Source: Lutimonas saemankumensis (GTDB lineage Bacteria > Bacteroidota > Bacteroidia > Flavobacteriales > Flavobacteriaceae). From it: a DNA stretch of 64,000 bases. Positions 56,099 to 64,000 of this stretch are shown in pieces. Made by a program: the position numbers and the translations under genes. Position 1 is the first letter of the stretch. Each line of letters begins with the position of its first letter. The notes under the pieces are model-generated. The model was not told the DNA's origin and searched no databases. It saw only the letters and a program-made list of their open reading frames with translations. Location of the stretch: positions 372,001-436,000 of the forward strand of contig NZ_JAIUZR010000003.1 in assembly GCF_020171465.1 (NCBI RefSeq), in the 5' to 3' direction.

Positions 56099-56142
56099 GT
56101 TGACTATGTCTTGCGCTTCAAATCGTTAAAACGAGTTACTGA

Positions 56143-56802
56143 CTATGTTTTTTTCAAATCAATAAGAATAGAAAAAGTTTTATTGATGTCCTCTTCTTTT
56201 ACCACCAGAGTTATTTCATGTGTTGTTGATATTACCTCCTGAACCGGAATATTTGCCCAGGCCAACTGTTTGAGAATGAAATAGTAAATGCCCGATTGTT
56301 CAAGATTTTTTTTTGGAAGTTTAATGGTCATCGAGGCCAATTTTGACATTGAATTGATCAATTCTTCTTCCTTGAAGATTTCATCGATATCATCCTTTAG
56401 ATTAGCACTGATCACAATATTAGTTTCGAAAATTCCCTGGGACACAGTAAAAAAAGATTCTCTGTTCTCTCCAATTTTTGCAAAGATTTTAGAGATGTGA
56501 CGGTAAAGGGACGGTGAATTTTTATAGGTATAATCAAACAGATCTGAACGAACTATGAAATCACCTAGTTTGAGAGAAAGAGATTTGATATTTTTCCTGA
56601 TCTTAAGAATTTCAAGGGGTGACATTCTGTTGATAGACATCATAATGGCCCCTGATTTAACCTCCTTGCCAAGAGAACGTTCAACCTCAGGTTGTATAAG
56701 TCTTGCCAAAGAAGAGACATTGATCAATTTGTCCTGCATAGCCTCTTCGATAAAAGGAGTTCTGTGAATGATAGTCTCTACGGTCTCTTGAATCGTTTTC
56801 AT
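56143..56802 (-). CDS. Protein with probable C-terminal ACT-like domain, divergent from aspartate kinase
   Basis: A 219-residue cytoplasmic protein I cannot name. The N-terminal part (1-75) is helical and starts with a ligand- or DNA-binding-like VETIIHRTPFIEEAMQ, then LINVSSLARLIQPEVE. The C-terminal 60 residues (YYFILKQLAWANIPVQEVISTTHEITLVVKEE) resemble an ACT domain such as those that sense lysine or threonine in aspartokinase. It lies back to back with the aspartate kinase gene. A regulator or partner of the aspartate pathway is a reasonable inference, but no catalytic site is visible. Confidence 0.6.
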   Translation of the reverse strand: MKTIQETVETIIHRTPFIEEAMQDKLINVSSLARLIQPEVERSLGKEVKSGAIMMSINRMSPLEILKIRKNIKSLSLKLGDFIVRSDLFDYTYKNSPSLYRHISKIFAKIGENRESFFTVSQGIFETNIVISANLKDDIDEIFKEEELINSMSKLASMTIKLPKKNLEQSGIYYFILKQLAWANIPVQEVISTTHEITLVVKEEDINKTFSILIDLKKT

Positions 56803-56823
56803 TGTTAAATTTTGAACAATATG

Positions 56824-56847
56824 TTATAATATGTAAATATATTATAA
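56824..56847. promoter_or_regulatory. Inverted repeat in the spacer between the ACT-like gene and aspartate kinase
   Basis: TTATAATAT (56824-56832) and ATATTATAA (56839-56847) form a perfect 9-bp inverted repeat with a six-base centre, in the 98-base divergent spacer. A second short repeat ATTGTT/AACAAT (56801-56820) overlaps the start codon of the minus-strand gene. AT richness makes chance plausible. Confidence 0.35.
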
Positions 56848-56900
56848 AAATTTTATCGCGAAGTTCTTTTTATAAATATTTGCGGAAAAATTAAAGAGTC

Positions 56901-58235
56901 ATGCTTGTATTAAAATTTGGAGGAACATCAGTAGGATCGGTAGAAAATTTCAGAAAGGTTGCCGATATAGTCCGGGATACCGAAGGGGAGAAAATTGTAG
57001 TATTATCGGCCATGTCGGGGGTAACAAATACCCTGGTACAAATCGCAAGTTTATTGGAAGCCAATAGACCGGAAAATGCCTTGACACTGATCGACGAATT
57101 GAATCAGAAGTACCTTGATGTTGCCAGGGAGTTATTGGAATCGGATGAGGCTTATTACAAGGCTCAAATTGTTTTGAAGAAACATCACCAAACCTTGATA
57201 TCGGTCAGTTCAGAAGAATTCAATTCAGATCAGGAGAAAATTGTCCTGGCACAGGGTGAATTGGTTTCCACCAACCTTTTTCAGTTATATCTTGAGGACA
57301 TTAAAGAAGATTCTGTTTTATTGTCAGCTCTTGATTTTATGTCAATAGACAAACACGGTGAACCAAAAACCGAGGTGATCAGGGAAAGGCTGGGGAAAAT
57401 ACTATCGAATTACCAGTCTTCAATATATATTACTCAAGGATTTATTTGCAGAAATGCCAATTTACATATCGATAACTTAAAAAGGGGAGGAAGCGATTAC
57501 AGTGCCTCACTCATTGGAGCTGCTGTTAGAGCAGAACAAATTCAGATTTGGACGGATATTGACGGAATGCATAATAATGACCCAAGGTTTGTTGATTCTA
57601 CTTTTTCGGTTAGTGAAATGTCTTTTGCGGAAGCTGCGGAGCTTGCCTATTTTGGAGCAAAGATTTTACATCCCCAAAGCATCATTCCCGCTCAGGAAAA
57701 CAATATTCCCGTGTTGCTTCTAAATACATTTAAACCTGAGTCTAAGGGTACTTTAATACACAATAAGGCTTCGGTAAGGAAAATTAGGGCCATAGCGGCC
57801 AAAGACAATATTACCGCCATCAAGATCAAATCATACCGAATGTTAATGGCCTATGGATTTCTGAAAAAAGTTTTCGAAGTTTTTGAAGCTCATAAAACTT
57901 CAATAGATATGATTACTACTTCTGAAGTTGCTGTTTCACTTACCATTGATAATACTGAAAAACTGGAGGCTATAACCAATGATTTACAGGGATTTGGAAA
58001 TATAGAAGTCGATACTGATTTAAGTATCATTTGTATAGCAGGAGACATTGCTCAGAATAAAAAAGGAATCACATCAGCCATCTTTGAGGGCCTTAAAGAT
58101 GTTCCGATCAGAATGATTTCGTATGGAGGAAGTAATTACAACCTGTCATTTTTGGTAAAAACCTCAGATAAAATAGCAGTTTTGAATCTCCTTAATGAAA
58201 GCCTGTTCCCTGAACTGTCAACTGCACCTGTCTAG
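56901..58235 (+). CDS. lysC: Aspartate kinase
   Basis: A 444-residue monofunctional aspartokinase, the first step of the Lys/Thr/Met branch. The kinase domain starts LKFGGTSVGSVENF and holds LKRGGSDYSASLIGAA, WTDIDGMHNNDPR and AAELAYFGAKILHP. Two ACT domains occupy about 305-440 (VEVFEAHKTSIDMITTSEVAVSLTI). The E. coli LysC (449) is similar in length. Gene symbol is by family; feedback specificity is unknown. A strong bidirectional terminator follows. Confidence 0.9.
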   Translation: MLVLKFGGTSVGSVENFRKVADIVRDTEGEKIVVLSAMSGVTNTLVQIASLLEANRPENALTLIDELNQKYLDVARELLESDEAYYKAQIVLKKHHQTLISVSSEEFNSDQEKIVLAQGELVSTNLFQLYLEDIKEDSVLLSALDFMSIDKHGEPKTEVIRERLGKILSNYQSSIYITQGFICRNANLHIDNLKRGGSDYSASLIGAAVRAEQIQIWTDIDGMHNNDPRFVDSTFSVSEMSFAEAAELAYFGAKILHPQSIIPAQENNIPVLLLNTFKPESKGTLIHNKASVRKIRAIAAKDNITAIKIKSYRMLMAYGFLKKVFEVFEAHKTSIDMITTSEVAVSLTIDNTEKLEAITNDLQGFGNIEVDTDLSIICIAGDIAQNKKGITSAIFEGLKDVPIRMISYGGSNYNLSFLVKTSDKIAVLNLLNESLFPELSTAPV

Positions 58236-58240
58236 AGAAT

Positions 58241-58278
58241 AAAAAAAAAGCCATCAGTCAACTGATGGCTTTTTTTTT
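58241..58278. terminator. Bidirectional terminator between lysC and DUF3276 gene
   Basis: A near-perfect inverted repeat, AAGCCATCAGT paired with ACTGATGGCTT, flanked by an A run on the left and a T run on the right. Serves both convergent genes. Confidence 0.92.
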
Positions 58279-58279
58279 A

Positions 58280-58663
58280 TTAAATATCTTCAAAGTTTAA
58301 GTCGGTAAAACTATCTGTTGAAGAATTCTTAACTTCTGTCCCGTTAATATCTTCACCGTTTAGTTTATGGTAATCCTTCTGGTGACGTTCACTAATCACT
58401 TCTTTACCTTTTTCTTCAACGATAAATGAAGTTGCTTTATTTAGAATTTCGGAGAATTCACTAAAGTCTTCTTTATACAAATAAATTTTATGCTTTTTGT
58501 AATGGAATGATCCGTCTTCATGTGTAAATTTCTTACTCTCAGTGATCGTCAGATAGTAATCCCCTGCTTTTGTTTCTCTCACATCAAAAAAATAGGTTCT
58601 TCTACCTGCTCTTAACACCTGAGAGAAAATCTCTTCCTGTTCCATAAACCCTTTATCGTCCAT
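58280..58663 (-). CDS. DUF3276 PUR-alpha-like nucleic acid-binding protein
   Basis: A 127-residue protein that matches the PUR family DNA/RNA-binding proteins of Bacteroidota (DUF3276). The core FSQVLRAGRRTYFFDVRETKAG, DYYLTITESKKF and HKIYLYKEDFSEF forms a beta-beta-beta-beta-alpha PUR repeat. The C-terminal 30 residues are disordered and acidic. It probably binds single-stranded nucleic acid; the physiological role is unknown. Confidence 0.88.
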   Translation of the reverse strand: MDDKGFMEQEEIFSQVLRAGRRTYFFDVRETKAGDYYLTITESKKFTHEDGSFHYKKHKIYLYKEDFSEFSEILNKATSFIVEEKGKEVISERHQKDYHKLNGEDINGTEVKNSSTDSFTDLNFEDI

Positions 58664-58704
58664 ATTAACTTTCTATTAAATTAAAATTCATACAATTGTT
58701 GAGA

Positions 58705-58734
58705 CAAATCTATAAAAATATATAACGTATGCAA
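58705..58734 (-). promoter_or_regulatory. Promoter for the DUF3276 gene (TTG-N19-TAGATTTG)
   Basis: On the minus strand TTG (58734-58732) is followed after 19 bases by TAGATTTG (58712-58705), a full match to the Bacteroidota consensus. The start codon is at 58663, leaving a leader of about 35 bases. Confidence 0.55.
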
Positions 58735-58769
58735 CAATTATTTTAGTCCATTTATCAGCAGAAAACTCA

Positions 58770-60530
58770 CTAATCTGTTAACTTTTCTTCAAGTTGTTGA
58801 TTATAAATGTCTTGATAATAACCTTCTTGTACCAGTAATTCATCATGAGTTCCGGATTGAACGATCCTGCCTTCTTCCAGTACAATAATCTGATCCGCAT
58901 TTTTAACGGAAGAGGCTCTGTGACTGATAATAAAAGTAGTTTTGCCTTTTGTTGCTTCATCCAGATTCTGAAGAATTATCTCTTCAGTTTCCGTATCAAC
59001 TGCAGAGAGGCAATCATCAAAGATCAAAATCTCCGGATCAGAAATCAAAGCCCTTGCTATAGAAACCCTCTGTTTTTGTCCGCCGGAAAGCGTTACGCCA
59101 CGCTCTCCAACCAGAGTTTCAAATTTCTGGCTAAAATTCATTATGTTATCGTAGATATAAGCTGATTTAGCAGCTTTCTCGATTTGATCAGTTGAGGCAT
59201 TTTCATTACCAATTCTAATGTTGTCTGCAATGGTGTCTGAAAACAAAAAGGCATCCTGAGGAACAAAACCAATACTACCCCTAAGGGATTCCAGGTTCAG
59301 ATCCCTGACTGGGGTTCCGTCAACAAGGATTTCTCCGGAACTTGAGTCATAGAGTCTGGCAACCAATGCCGCAATTGTTGATTTTCCCGACCCGGTTCGT
59401 CCCATTATGGCAATGGTTTTACCCTGATCAACTTTGAAACTTATATTTTTCAAGGCTGTAATATTGGTGTCTTCATATTCAAAGGACACATTCTTGAACT
59501 CAATATTTCCCTTGATTACAGAAGGTTCTTCAACAAGGTTTTTAATACTTGGCTTCTGTTTTAAAAATTCGTTGATCCTTTTTTGAGAAACCTCGGCCTG
59601 CTGAATAATTGAAGTTACCCAGCCAACAACGGCCACCGGCCAGGTAAGCATATTAACGTAAATGATAAATTCAGCGATGATACCAATGTTTTGTATTTCA
59701 CCATTGATGTATTGCATCCCACCTATATATATGACAAGAATATTGCTGATCCCTATCAGGAGTATCATTAAAGGGAAAAACAATGCCTGAGCTTTATAAA
59801 GTGAGATATTTTTATCCTTGCTTGTGTTGGCAAGCACAGAGAAGGTATTCGAAGTGAATCCCTCAATACTATAGGCTTTTACTACGTTGATACCCGAAAA
59901 TGTTTCCTGTGCGTTGGTGGTCAGTTTGGAAAGGTACTGCTGTACGATATTACTTCTTTTATTTATAATCCTGCTCAGAATATAGATCGACACGGATAGG
60001 ACAGGTAATGGCATCAGGGTGTACATGGTCAAAGTCTGATCAATGTTCCACATTTTTGTGATAGCAATGATAAACAGTACCAGCATATTCATGGTATACA
60101 TGATAGCAGGACCAAAATACATTCTCACTTTACCAACATCTTCACTGATTCGGTTCATCAGGTCGCCCGTCCTGTTTCGTTTGTAAAAATTAAGGGAAAG
60201 CATTTCGTATTGATGGAATATCTCATTTTTAAGATCAAATTCGATCAGTCTTGACATCACGATAAGCGTCTGTCTCATTAAGAACGTAAAGAATCCCGAG
60301 AGCAATGCTGCTCCTATGATATAAAGTATATTAAGTATCAGTTGTGATTTGACAATCTCAAGATCAGTAATTCTGTTACTTGTGTAGTCCTCCACAACAT
60401 TTAAGGATTCTTTGATCAACTGTGGAATCTGAAGAGCAAATACTTTAGCTACTATTGTGATCAGGATCCCAAGAATAAGCCTTGCTCTGTATTTATAGAA
60501 GAATTTATTTAAATATCTGAGTGCTTTCAT
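58770..60530 (-). CDS. ABC exporter, fused permease-ATPase half-transporter with degenerate site
   Basis: A 586-residue MsbA-like half transporter. Six helices span about 15-300, with the ATPase domain from about 340. Walker A is GRTGSGKST (377-385), the Q-loop is VPQDAF, and the signature is LSGGQ (481-485). Walker B reads IFDDC, so the catalytic Glu position is Asp506. This is the pattern of the degenerate subunit in heterodimeric exporters such as TM287/288. A partner is not in the window. Substrate unknown; lipid or drug efflux is possible. Confidence 0.88.
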   Translation of the reverse strand: MKALRYLNKFFYKYRARLILGILITIVAKVFALQIPQLIKESLNVVEDYTSNRITDLEIVKSQLILNILYIIGAALLSGFFTFLMRQTLIVMSRLIEFDLKNEIFHQYEMLSLNFYKRNRTGDLMNRISEDVGKVRMYFGPAIMYTMNMLVLFIIAITKMWNIDQTLTMYTLMPLPVLSVSIYILSRIINKRSNIVQQYLSKLTTNAQETFSGINVVKAYSIEGFTSNTFSVLANTSKDKNISLYKAQALFFPLMILLIGISNILVIYIGGMQYINGEIQNIGIIAEFIIYVNMLTWPVAVVGWVTSIIQQAEVSQKRINEFLKQKPSIKNLVEEPSVIKGNIEFKNVSFEYEDTNITALKNISFKVDQGKTIAIMGRTGSGKSTIAALVARLYDSSSGEILVDGTPVRDLNLESLRGSIGFVPQDAFLFSDTIADNIRIGNENASTDQIEKAAKSAYIYDNIMNFSQKFETLVGERGVTLSGGQKQRVSIARALISDPEILIFDDCLSAVDTETEEIILQNLDEATKGKTTFIISHRASSVKNADQIIVLEEGRIVQSGTHDELLVQEGYYQDIYNQQLEEKLTD

Positions 60531-60659
60531 GAATATAATCCGGCATTACGCGTAGGCGAAGATACATAAATAATAAACGCCTTTATTTTGCAGTTTTCAT
60601 ACAAAGCAAATTTTAACCTTTTCTTTAGATTTATCAAATATGGTTAGAAAAAAAAATGG

Positions 60660-60683
60660 TATTTTTGCCAGCAATTAATTGCT
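60660..60683 (+). promoter_or_regulatory. Promoter-like TATTTTTG and adjacent palindrome before nusB
   Basis: TATTTTTG (60660-60667) matches the -7 consensus. Two bases later AGCAATTAATTGCT (60670-60683) is a perfect 14-bp palindrome at the likely transcription start. The nusB ATG is at 60718. Confidence 0.4.
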
Positions 60684-60717
60684 CAAATAATTTATTTGAA
60701 TTACGATCTTTTTTATC

Positions 60718-61656
60718 ATGGTGAATAGAAGACATATTCGTATTAAGGTAATGCAGTCAGTTTATGCCATACTTCAATCGAAAAGCGACGATCTAACCAA
60801 GGAAGAGAAATTTCTCCTTTTCAATATTAAAAAAACTACCGAACTTTATGTGCTTCAATTGCTTCTTATGGTAGAGGTCAGGAACCTGGCTCTGGAACAT
60901 ATAGAGATCAAAAAGAAAAAGTATCTTGCCACACATGAAGATATTAATCCAAATTTAAAGTTTATTAATAATCGTTTGATTCGGTCCATAGTGGATAGTC
61001 CTGAAATCAAGGCTTATGTGGAGGGATCTAAATTGACTGATTGGAAAGATAATCGAGAATATGTGAGGATACTTTTGGATGAACTCATTGAAAGTGAACT
61101 ATACAAAGACTATCTCAATGATACGGAGGATACATACTACAATGACAGGGCTTTTATACTGGATTTCTTTAAATCCATAGTTGCTCCCAATGAAAAGCTT
61201 TTCGATTTTTATGAAAGCCTCAACCTGAGCTGGGTGGACGATTATCCGCTTGTCAACACAAATGTGATGAAAGTGATCAAGCAGATGGATAAGGATGACT
61301 ACTTTACTTTAAGCCAGCTTAAAGTTAAGGAAGATGATGAGGAGTTTCTGGTGGATCTTTTCAGAAAGACTATTCTGCATCAACAGGAATTTACAGGAGA
61401 GATCGATGCTAAAACACCAAACTGGGACACGGAAAGGATTGCGGATATGGATATGATACTTATTAAGATGGCCTTGACAGAGTTTCTTTATTTCCCTTCT
61501 ATACCTACAAAAGTGACCATCAATGAGTACATCGAGATTGCCAAGGATTATTCCACAAGAAAAAGCAGTTATTTTATTAATGGGGTCCTGGATAAACTTT
61601 TGAAAGAATACAATAAATCAGGTAGATTGAAGAAAATTGGAAGGGGATTATTATAA
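60718..61656 (+). CDS. nusB: Transcription antitermination factor NusB, long form
   Basis: A 312-residue protein that contains the NusB helical bundle in its C-terminal third (residues 190-312: RIADMDMILIKMALTEFLYFPSIPTKVTINEYIEIAKDY, read in parts). The N-terminal 180 residues start RRHIRIKVMQSVYAILQS, the other conserved NusB helix, with an insertion characteristic of Bacteroidota. NusB binds boxA RNA with NusE in rRNA antitermination. E. coli NusB has 139 residues. It starts the nusB-DUF1573-yajC-ybbR-coaE run. Confidence 0.9.
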   Translation: MVNRRHIRIKVMQSVYAILQSKSDDLTKEEKFLLFNIKKTTELYVLQLLLMVEVRNLALEHIEIKKKKYLATHEDINPNLKFINNRLIRSIVDSPEIKAYVEGSKLTDWKDNREYVRILLDELIESELYKDYLNDTEDTYYNDRAFILDFFKSIVAPNEKLFDFYESLNLSWVDDYPLVNTNVMKVIKQMDKDDYFTLSQLKVKEDDEEFLVDLFRKTILHQQEFTGEIDAKTPNWDTERIADMDMILIKMALTEFLYFPSIPTKVTINEYIEIAKDYSTRKSSYFINGVLDKLLKEYNKSGRLKKIGRGLL

Positions 61657-61691
61657 AAAATTATACTTTTACAAAAACAAATTTTAACAGA

Positions 61692-62162
61692 ATGAAAAAA
61701 ATTATTGCTTTATCCGTTTTGAGTTTGACTTTAGTGTTTGTGTCATGTAATGAGAATGCTGCAAAGAAGATTAAGAGTGAGAATCTTGAGTTGGCTAAAG
61801 AGAGAGACAAAGAAATCAAAATTGGCGGACCTAAATTGAAATTTGACAAAACAGAACACGATTTTGGAGTGATCAATGAAGGAGATGTTGTGGAAACCGT
61901 GTTTTCTTTTACAAATTCAGGGAAATCAGAGTTAATTATCACTTCAGCAAAAGGAAGTTGCGGCTGTACTGTTCCTGAATGGCCAAAGGAACCTATCATG
62001 CCTGGAGAGAAAGGGTCGATTAAGGTTAAGTTTAACTCAGACAGAAAGCCAAACTTGCAACAGAAGAATATAACTCTGGTTACAAATACGGATCAGGGAA
62101 AAGAAATTTTAAAAATAAAGGCTCAGGTTACTCCTAAGTCCAAAGTTCAACAGAATAGCTAA
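61692..62162 (+). CDS. DUF1573 lipoprotein
   Basis: A 156-residue lipoprotein with lipobox FVSC (Cys19). The DUF1573 domain (about 55-150) carries HDFGVINEGD, FSFTNSGKSELIITSA and the hallmark GSCGCTVPEW. It has an ASH/MSP-like immunoglobulin fold. Function unknown; many occur beside yajC in Bacteroidota, as here. Confidence 0.9.
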   Translation: MKKIIALSVLSLTLVFVSCNENAAKKIKSENLELAKERDKEIKIGGPKLKFDKTEHDFGVINEGDVVETVFSFTNSGKSELIITSAKGSCGCTVPEWPKEPIMPGEKGSIKVKFNSDRKPNLQQKNITLVTNTDQGKEILKIKAQVTPKSKVQQNS

Positions 62163-62167
62163 TTGAA

Positions 62168-62494
62168 ATGATATATCAAACTATTTTTTTACAAGCCGGA
62201 GGCGGCGGGATAGGGAATTATATTTTAATTCCACTTATGTTTTTGGTGCTGTATCTTTTTATGATCAGGCCACAGATGAAAAGACAAAAAAACGAGAAAA
62301 AATTTCAGTCTTCCATTAAGAAAGGGGCTAAGGTAGTTACTACGAGTGGAATTCACGGTAAGATCGTGGATTTGATCGACAGTGACAACACTTGCGTAAT
62401 CGAAACGGGAGCCGGAAAGATTAAATTTGAACGATCTGCCATTTCAATGGAGTTAAGCAAAAAATATGCTCCAAAAGAGGTGAAGAAAAAATAA
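62168..62494 (+). CDS. yajC: Preprotein translocase subunit YajC
   Basis: A 108-residue protein with one N-terminal membrane helix (about 15-35, ILIPLMFLVLYLFMIRPQMKRQKN in parts) and the cytoplasmic SH3-like domain KGAKVVTTSGIHGKIVDL. YajC associates with SecDF in the Sec translocon. SecDF genes are not in the window. It starts five bases after the DUF1573 stop. Confidence 0.93.
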   Translation: MIYQTIFLQAGGGGIGNYILIPLMFLVLYLFMIRPQMKRQKNEKKFQSSIKKGAKVVTTSGIHGKIVDLIDSDNTCVIETGAGKIKFERSAISMELSKKYAPKEVKKK

Positions 62495-62514
62495 ATTTCT
62501 CACATAGAATTGTT

Positions 62515-62560
62515 AAGAGGTTATTGTGAAATATGTTTTTCTGATAACCTCTTTTTTTTT
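62515..62560 (+). terminator. Hairpin terminator after yajC
   Basis: AAGAGGTTAT (62515-62524) pairs with ATAACCTCTT (62544-62553) over a 19-base loop and is followed by a T run. It partly separates yajC from the YbbR gene. Confidence 0.75.
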
Positions 62561-62588
62561 ACATTTAGACAAGTAAAACAGAGCCCTG

Positions 62589-63554
62589 ATGCTGGAATCA
62601 AATGGTCCGAATAATACGGAAGTACGTCAAAATCAAAAAAAATTAAAAGTTTTTTTGATTTTTCTTTTGCTGGCAACACTCTTCTGGTCCCTTATAAAAC
62701 TTTCCAAGGAATATATTTCTGAAGTTGAATTTCAGCTCTCTTATTCTGATATTCCCAAAAATAAACTTATTCAGAATGAGCCTGAAAAGAAAGTAAAACT
62801 TACTTTAAAAACGGTTGGATTCAAATTGCTGAATTATAGTTTTAAAAAAAGGGTTCTTGATTATAGTTTGACTGAGGTAGAACGGAAATCAGGTTCCATG
62901 TATTTTAGTGAAACCAGCAAAAACACCAACTTTCTTCAGGCACAGCTTTCCGCAGAAACGATTGTTTTGAATATTGAACCTGACACGTTGTTTTTCGACC
63001 TGGGAGTAAAGAAATCGAAAAAGGTTCCAATCGTTTCAAGAGTGGACTTTGGCTTTAAGACCGGATTTAATTTTGTAGGAAGTTATAAGGTTGATCCTGA
63101 GGAAATTACTATCTCGGGACCTGGAAAGGTTATTGATACCATCAATGAAGTACTGACATCCCCTACGGAATTTAAGGATATTTCTGAGTCATTTGAGTAT
63201 CAGGTTCAACTAGAGGCTCCAAATCAGGTTACCGTTCTTGAAAAGGATTTTGTAGTTGTAAGGGGAGAAGTAGATAAGATTACTGATGGTTCCTATAATT
63301 TACCATTTAAAATCATCAATCTGCCCAGAAATGTTATCATAAGCACCTATCCAAAGGAGGTTAAGGTAATTTATCAGGTGGCGTTGAAAGACTACAACAA
63401 GATTCCGGAAAATGCCTTCAGTGTGCAGGTTGATTACAAGCAGACCATGGATAACAATTTGGATTATCTCATACCGGAACTGATTGAAAAACCAGAGATC
63501 GTGACCAGTGTAAAAATCGTTCCCAACAAAATTGAATTTCTTATAAAGAAATAA
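62589..63554 (+). CDS. YbbR-like domain protein
   Basis: A 321-residue protein with one N-terminal membrane helix (about 21-37, FLIFLLLATLFWSLIKL) and a periplasmic region with YbbR-like beta domains (about 40-320). In other bacteria YbbR (CdaR) regulates the CdaA diadenylate cyclase; in Bacteroidota the same domain occurs between yajC and coaE and its role is not established. No cdaA is seen. The stop is three bases before the coaE ATG. Confidence 0.8.
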   Translation: MLESNGPNNTEVRQNQKKLKVFLIFLLLATLFWSLIKLSKEYISEVEFQLSYSDIPKNKLIQNEPEKKVKLTLKTVGFKLLNYSFKKRVLDYSLTEVERKSGSMYFSETSKNTNFLQAQLSAETIVLNIEPDTLFFDLGVKKSKKVPIVSRVDFGFKTGFNFVGSYKVDPEEITISGPGKVIDTINEVLTSPTEFKDISESFEYQVQLEAPNQVTVLEKDFVVVRGEVDKITDGSYNLPFKIINLPRNVIISTYPKEVKVIYQVALKDYNKIPENAFSVQVDYKQTMDNNLDYLIPELIEKPEIVTSVKIVPNKIEFLIKK

Positions 63555-63557
63555 CTA

Positions 63558-64000
63558 ATGGCCGGAGGCCCAAAAGAAAAAAACTTGAAAAAAGTTGGCT
63601 TAACAGGAGGAATAGGAAGCGGAAAGAGTACCGTGGCCAAAATGTTTGAGGATCTTGACATTCCGGTATATTATGCTGATGACAGGGCAAAATGGCTCAT
63701 GGTCAATTCTACTGAGTTGAGGCAGGCCATCAAAAATACGTTTGGAAATGAATCCTATACTGATCAGAAATTGAACAGAGCCTACCTTGCGACAAAGGTT
63801 TTTAAGAATAGAAAAGAACTTGATAAGTTAAATGCCATCGTTCATCCTGCCGTAAGAAGAGATTTTAAAGAATGGATTGAGAAGCAAAACGGACCTTACG
63901 TTATACAGGAGAACCCCTTAATTTTTGAAAGTCAGAATGAAAATCAATTTGATGCCGTTATCTCGGTTGTTGCTGATAAGGAAATAAGGATAAAACGAGT
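63558..64000 (+). CDS. coaE: Dephospho-CoA kinase (3'-truncated by window end)
   Basis: The ATG is at 63558 and 147 codons are visible. It catalyses the last step of CoA synthesis. P-loop GGIGSGKST (residues 17-25), the DPCK motif VYYADDRAK and the HPAVR motif are present, and ENPLIFES matches the usual EVPLLFE. Full length should be about 195-200 residues, so about 50 are cut off. Confidence 0.92.
   Translation, partial: MAGGPKEKNLKKVGLTGGIGSGKSTVAKMFEDLDIPVYYADDRAKWLMVNSTELRQAIKNTFGNESYTDQKLNRAYLATKVFKNRKELDKLNAIVHPAVRRDFKEWIEKQNGPYVIQENPLIFESQNENQFDAVISVVADKEIRIKR

Overview
The window is about 40% GC, gene-dense and free of mobile elements. It looks like chromosomal DNA of a marine member of the Flavobacteriaceae (Bacteroidota). 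The evidence is a type IX secretion sorting-domain protein, a SecA of 1111 residues without the C-terminal zinc motif, a long NusB (312 residues), DUF2795 and PUR-alpha-like DUF3276 proteins, and promoter-like TAnnTTTG elements with an upstream TTG at about 20 nt. No insertion sequence, CRISPR array, phage gene or rRNA was seen. There is one tRNA, tRNA-Arg(CCT). No stretch above 300 bases lacks a gene.

Layout. Positions 1-9.3 kb hold a 5'-truncated phosphodiesterase/alkaline phosphatase, a GH2 glycosidase, an epoxide-hydrolase-like enzyme, a phosphotriesterase-like enzyme, a RibD-type reductase, small membrane proteins, a bestrophin, an SDR and a methyltransferase. Positions 9.4-13.5 kb hold a fasciclin lipoprotein facing away from a four-gene photolyase operon (RibD-type reductase, a photolyase-like protein with its FAD domain first, a DUF2256 zinc-ribbon peptide, and a PhrB/CryB-type photolyase without Fe-S cysteines). 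The shared promoter region carries duplicated inverted repeats. Positions 13.6-27.3 kb hold mixed metabolic and envelope genes: a DUF885-like protein, a chromate-transporter family protein, a DUF1028 protein, a PqqB-like hydrolase, a Qnr-like pentapeptide protein, dipeptidyl peptidase IV, CbpA/CbpM, a pullulanase and a T9SS cargo protein. Positions 27.5-32.9 kb hold the tRNA, a GH97 glycosidase and menC-CPBP protease-menE. Positions 32.9-38.2 kb, on the minus strand, hold secA, DUF2795, a PduO-type adenosyltransferase and a methyltransferase.

Positions 38.3-48.5 kb form a tightly packed export and precursor locus: Wza, Wzc, an initiating sugar-phosphate transferase, a UDP-sugar dehydrogenase, a UDP-uronate epimerase, then cysQ, a duplicated DUF2061 membrane protein, cysC, cysD and cysN. 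PAPS synthesis and PAP removal sit beside polysaccharide export, and there is no PAPS or sulfite reductase gene here. I infer that the locus serves a sulfated, uronic-acid-containing surface polysaccharide. Positions 48.7-64 kb are housekeeping: ychF, tgt (zinc cysteines missing), an LptF/G-like permease, an EamA transporter, accA, nnr, an ACT-like protein divergent from an aspartate kinase, DUF3276, an ABC exporter with a degenerate catalytic site, and the nusB-DUF1573-yajC-ybbR-coaE run, cut by the window end.

The strongest candidate for something little described is the photolyase operon with its divergent, repeat-flanked promoters. The sulfation-linked capsule locus with its tandem DUF2061 protein comes next.
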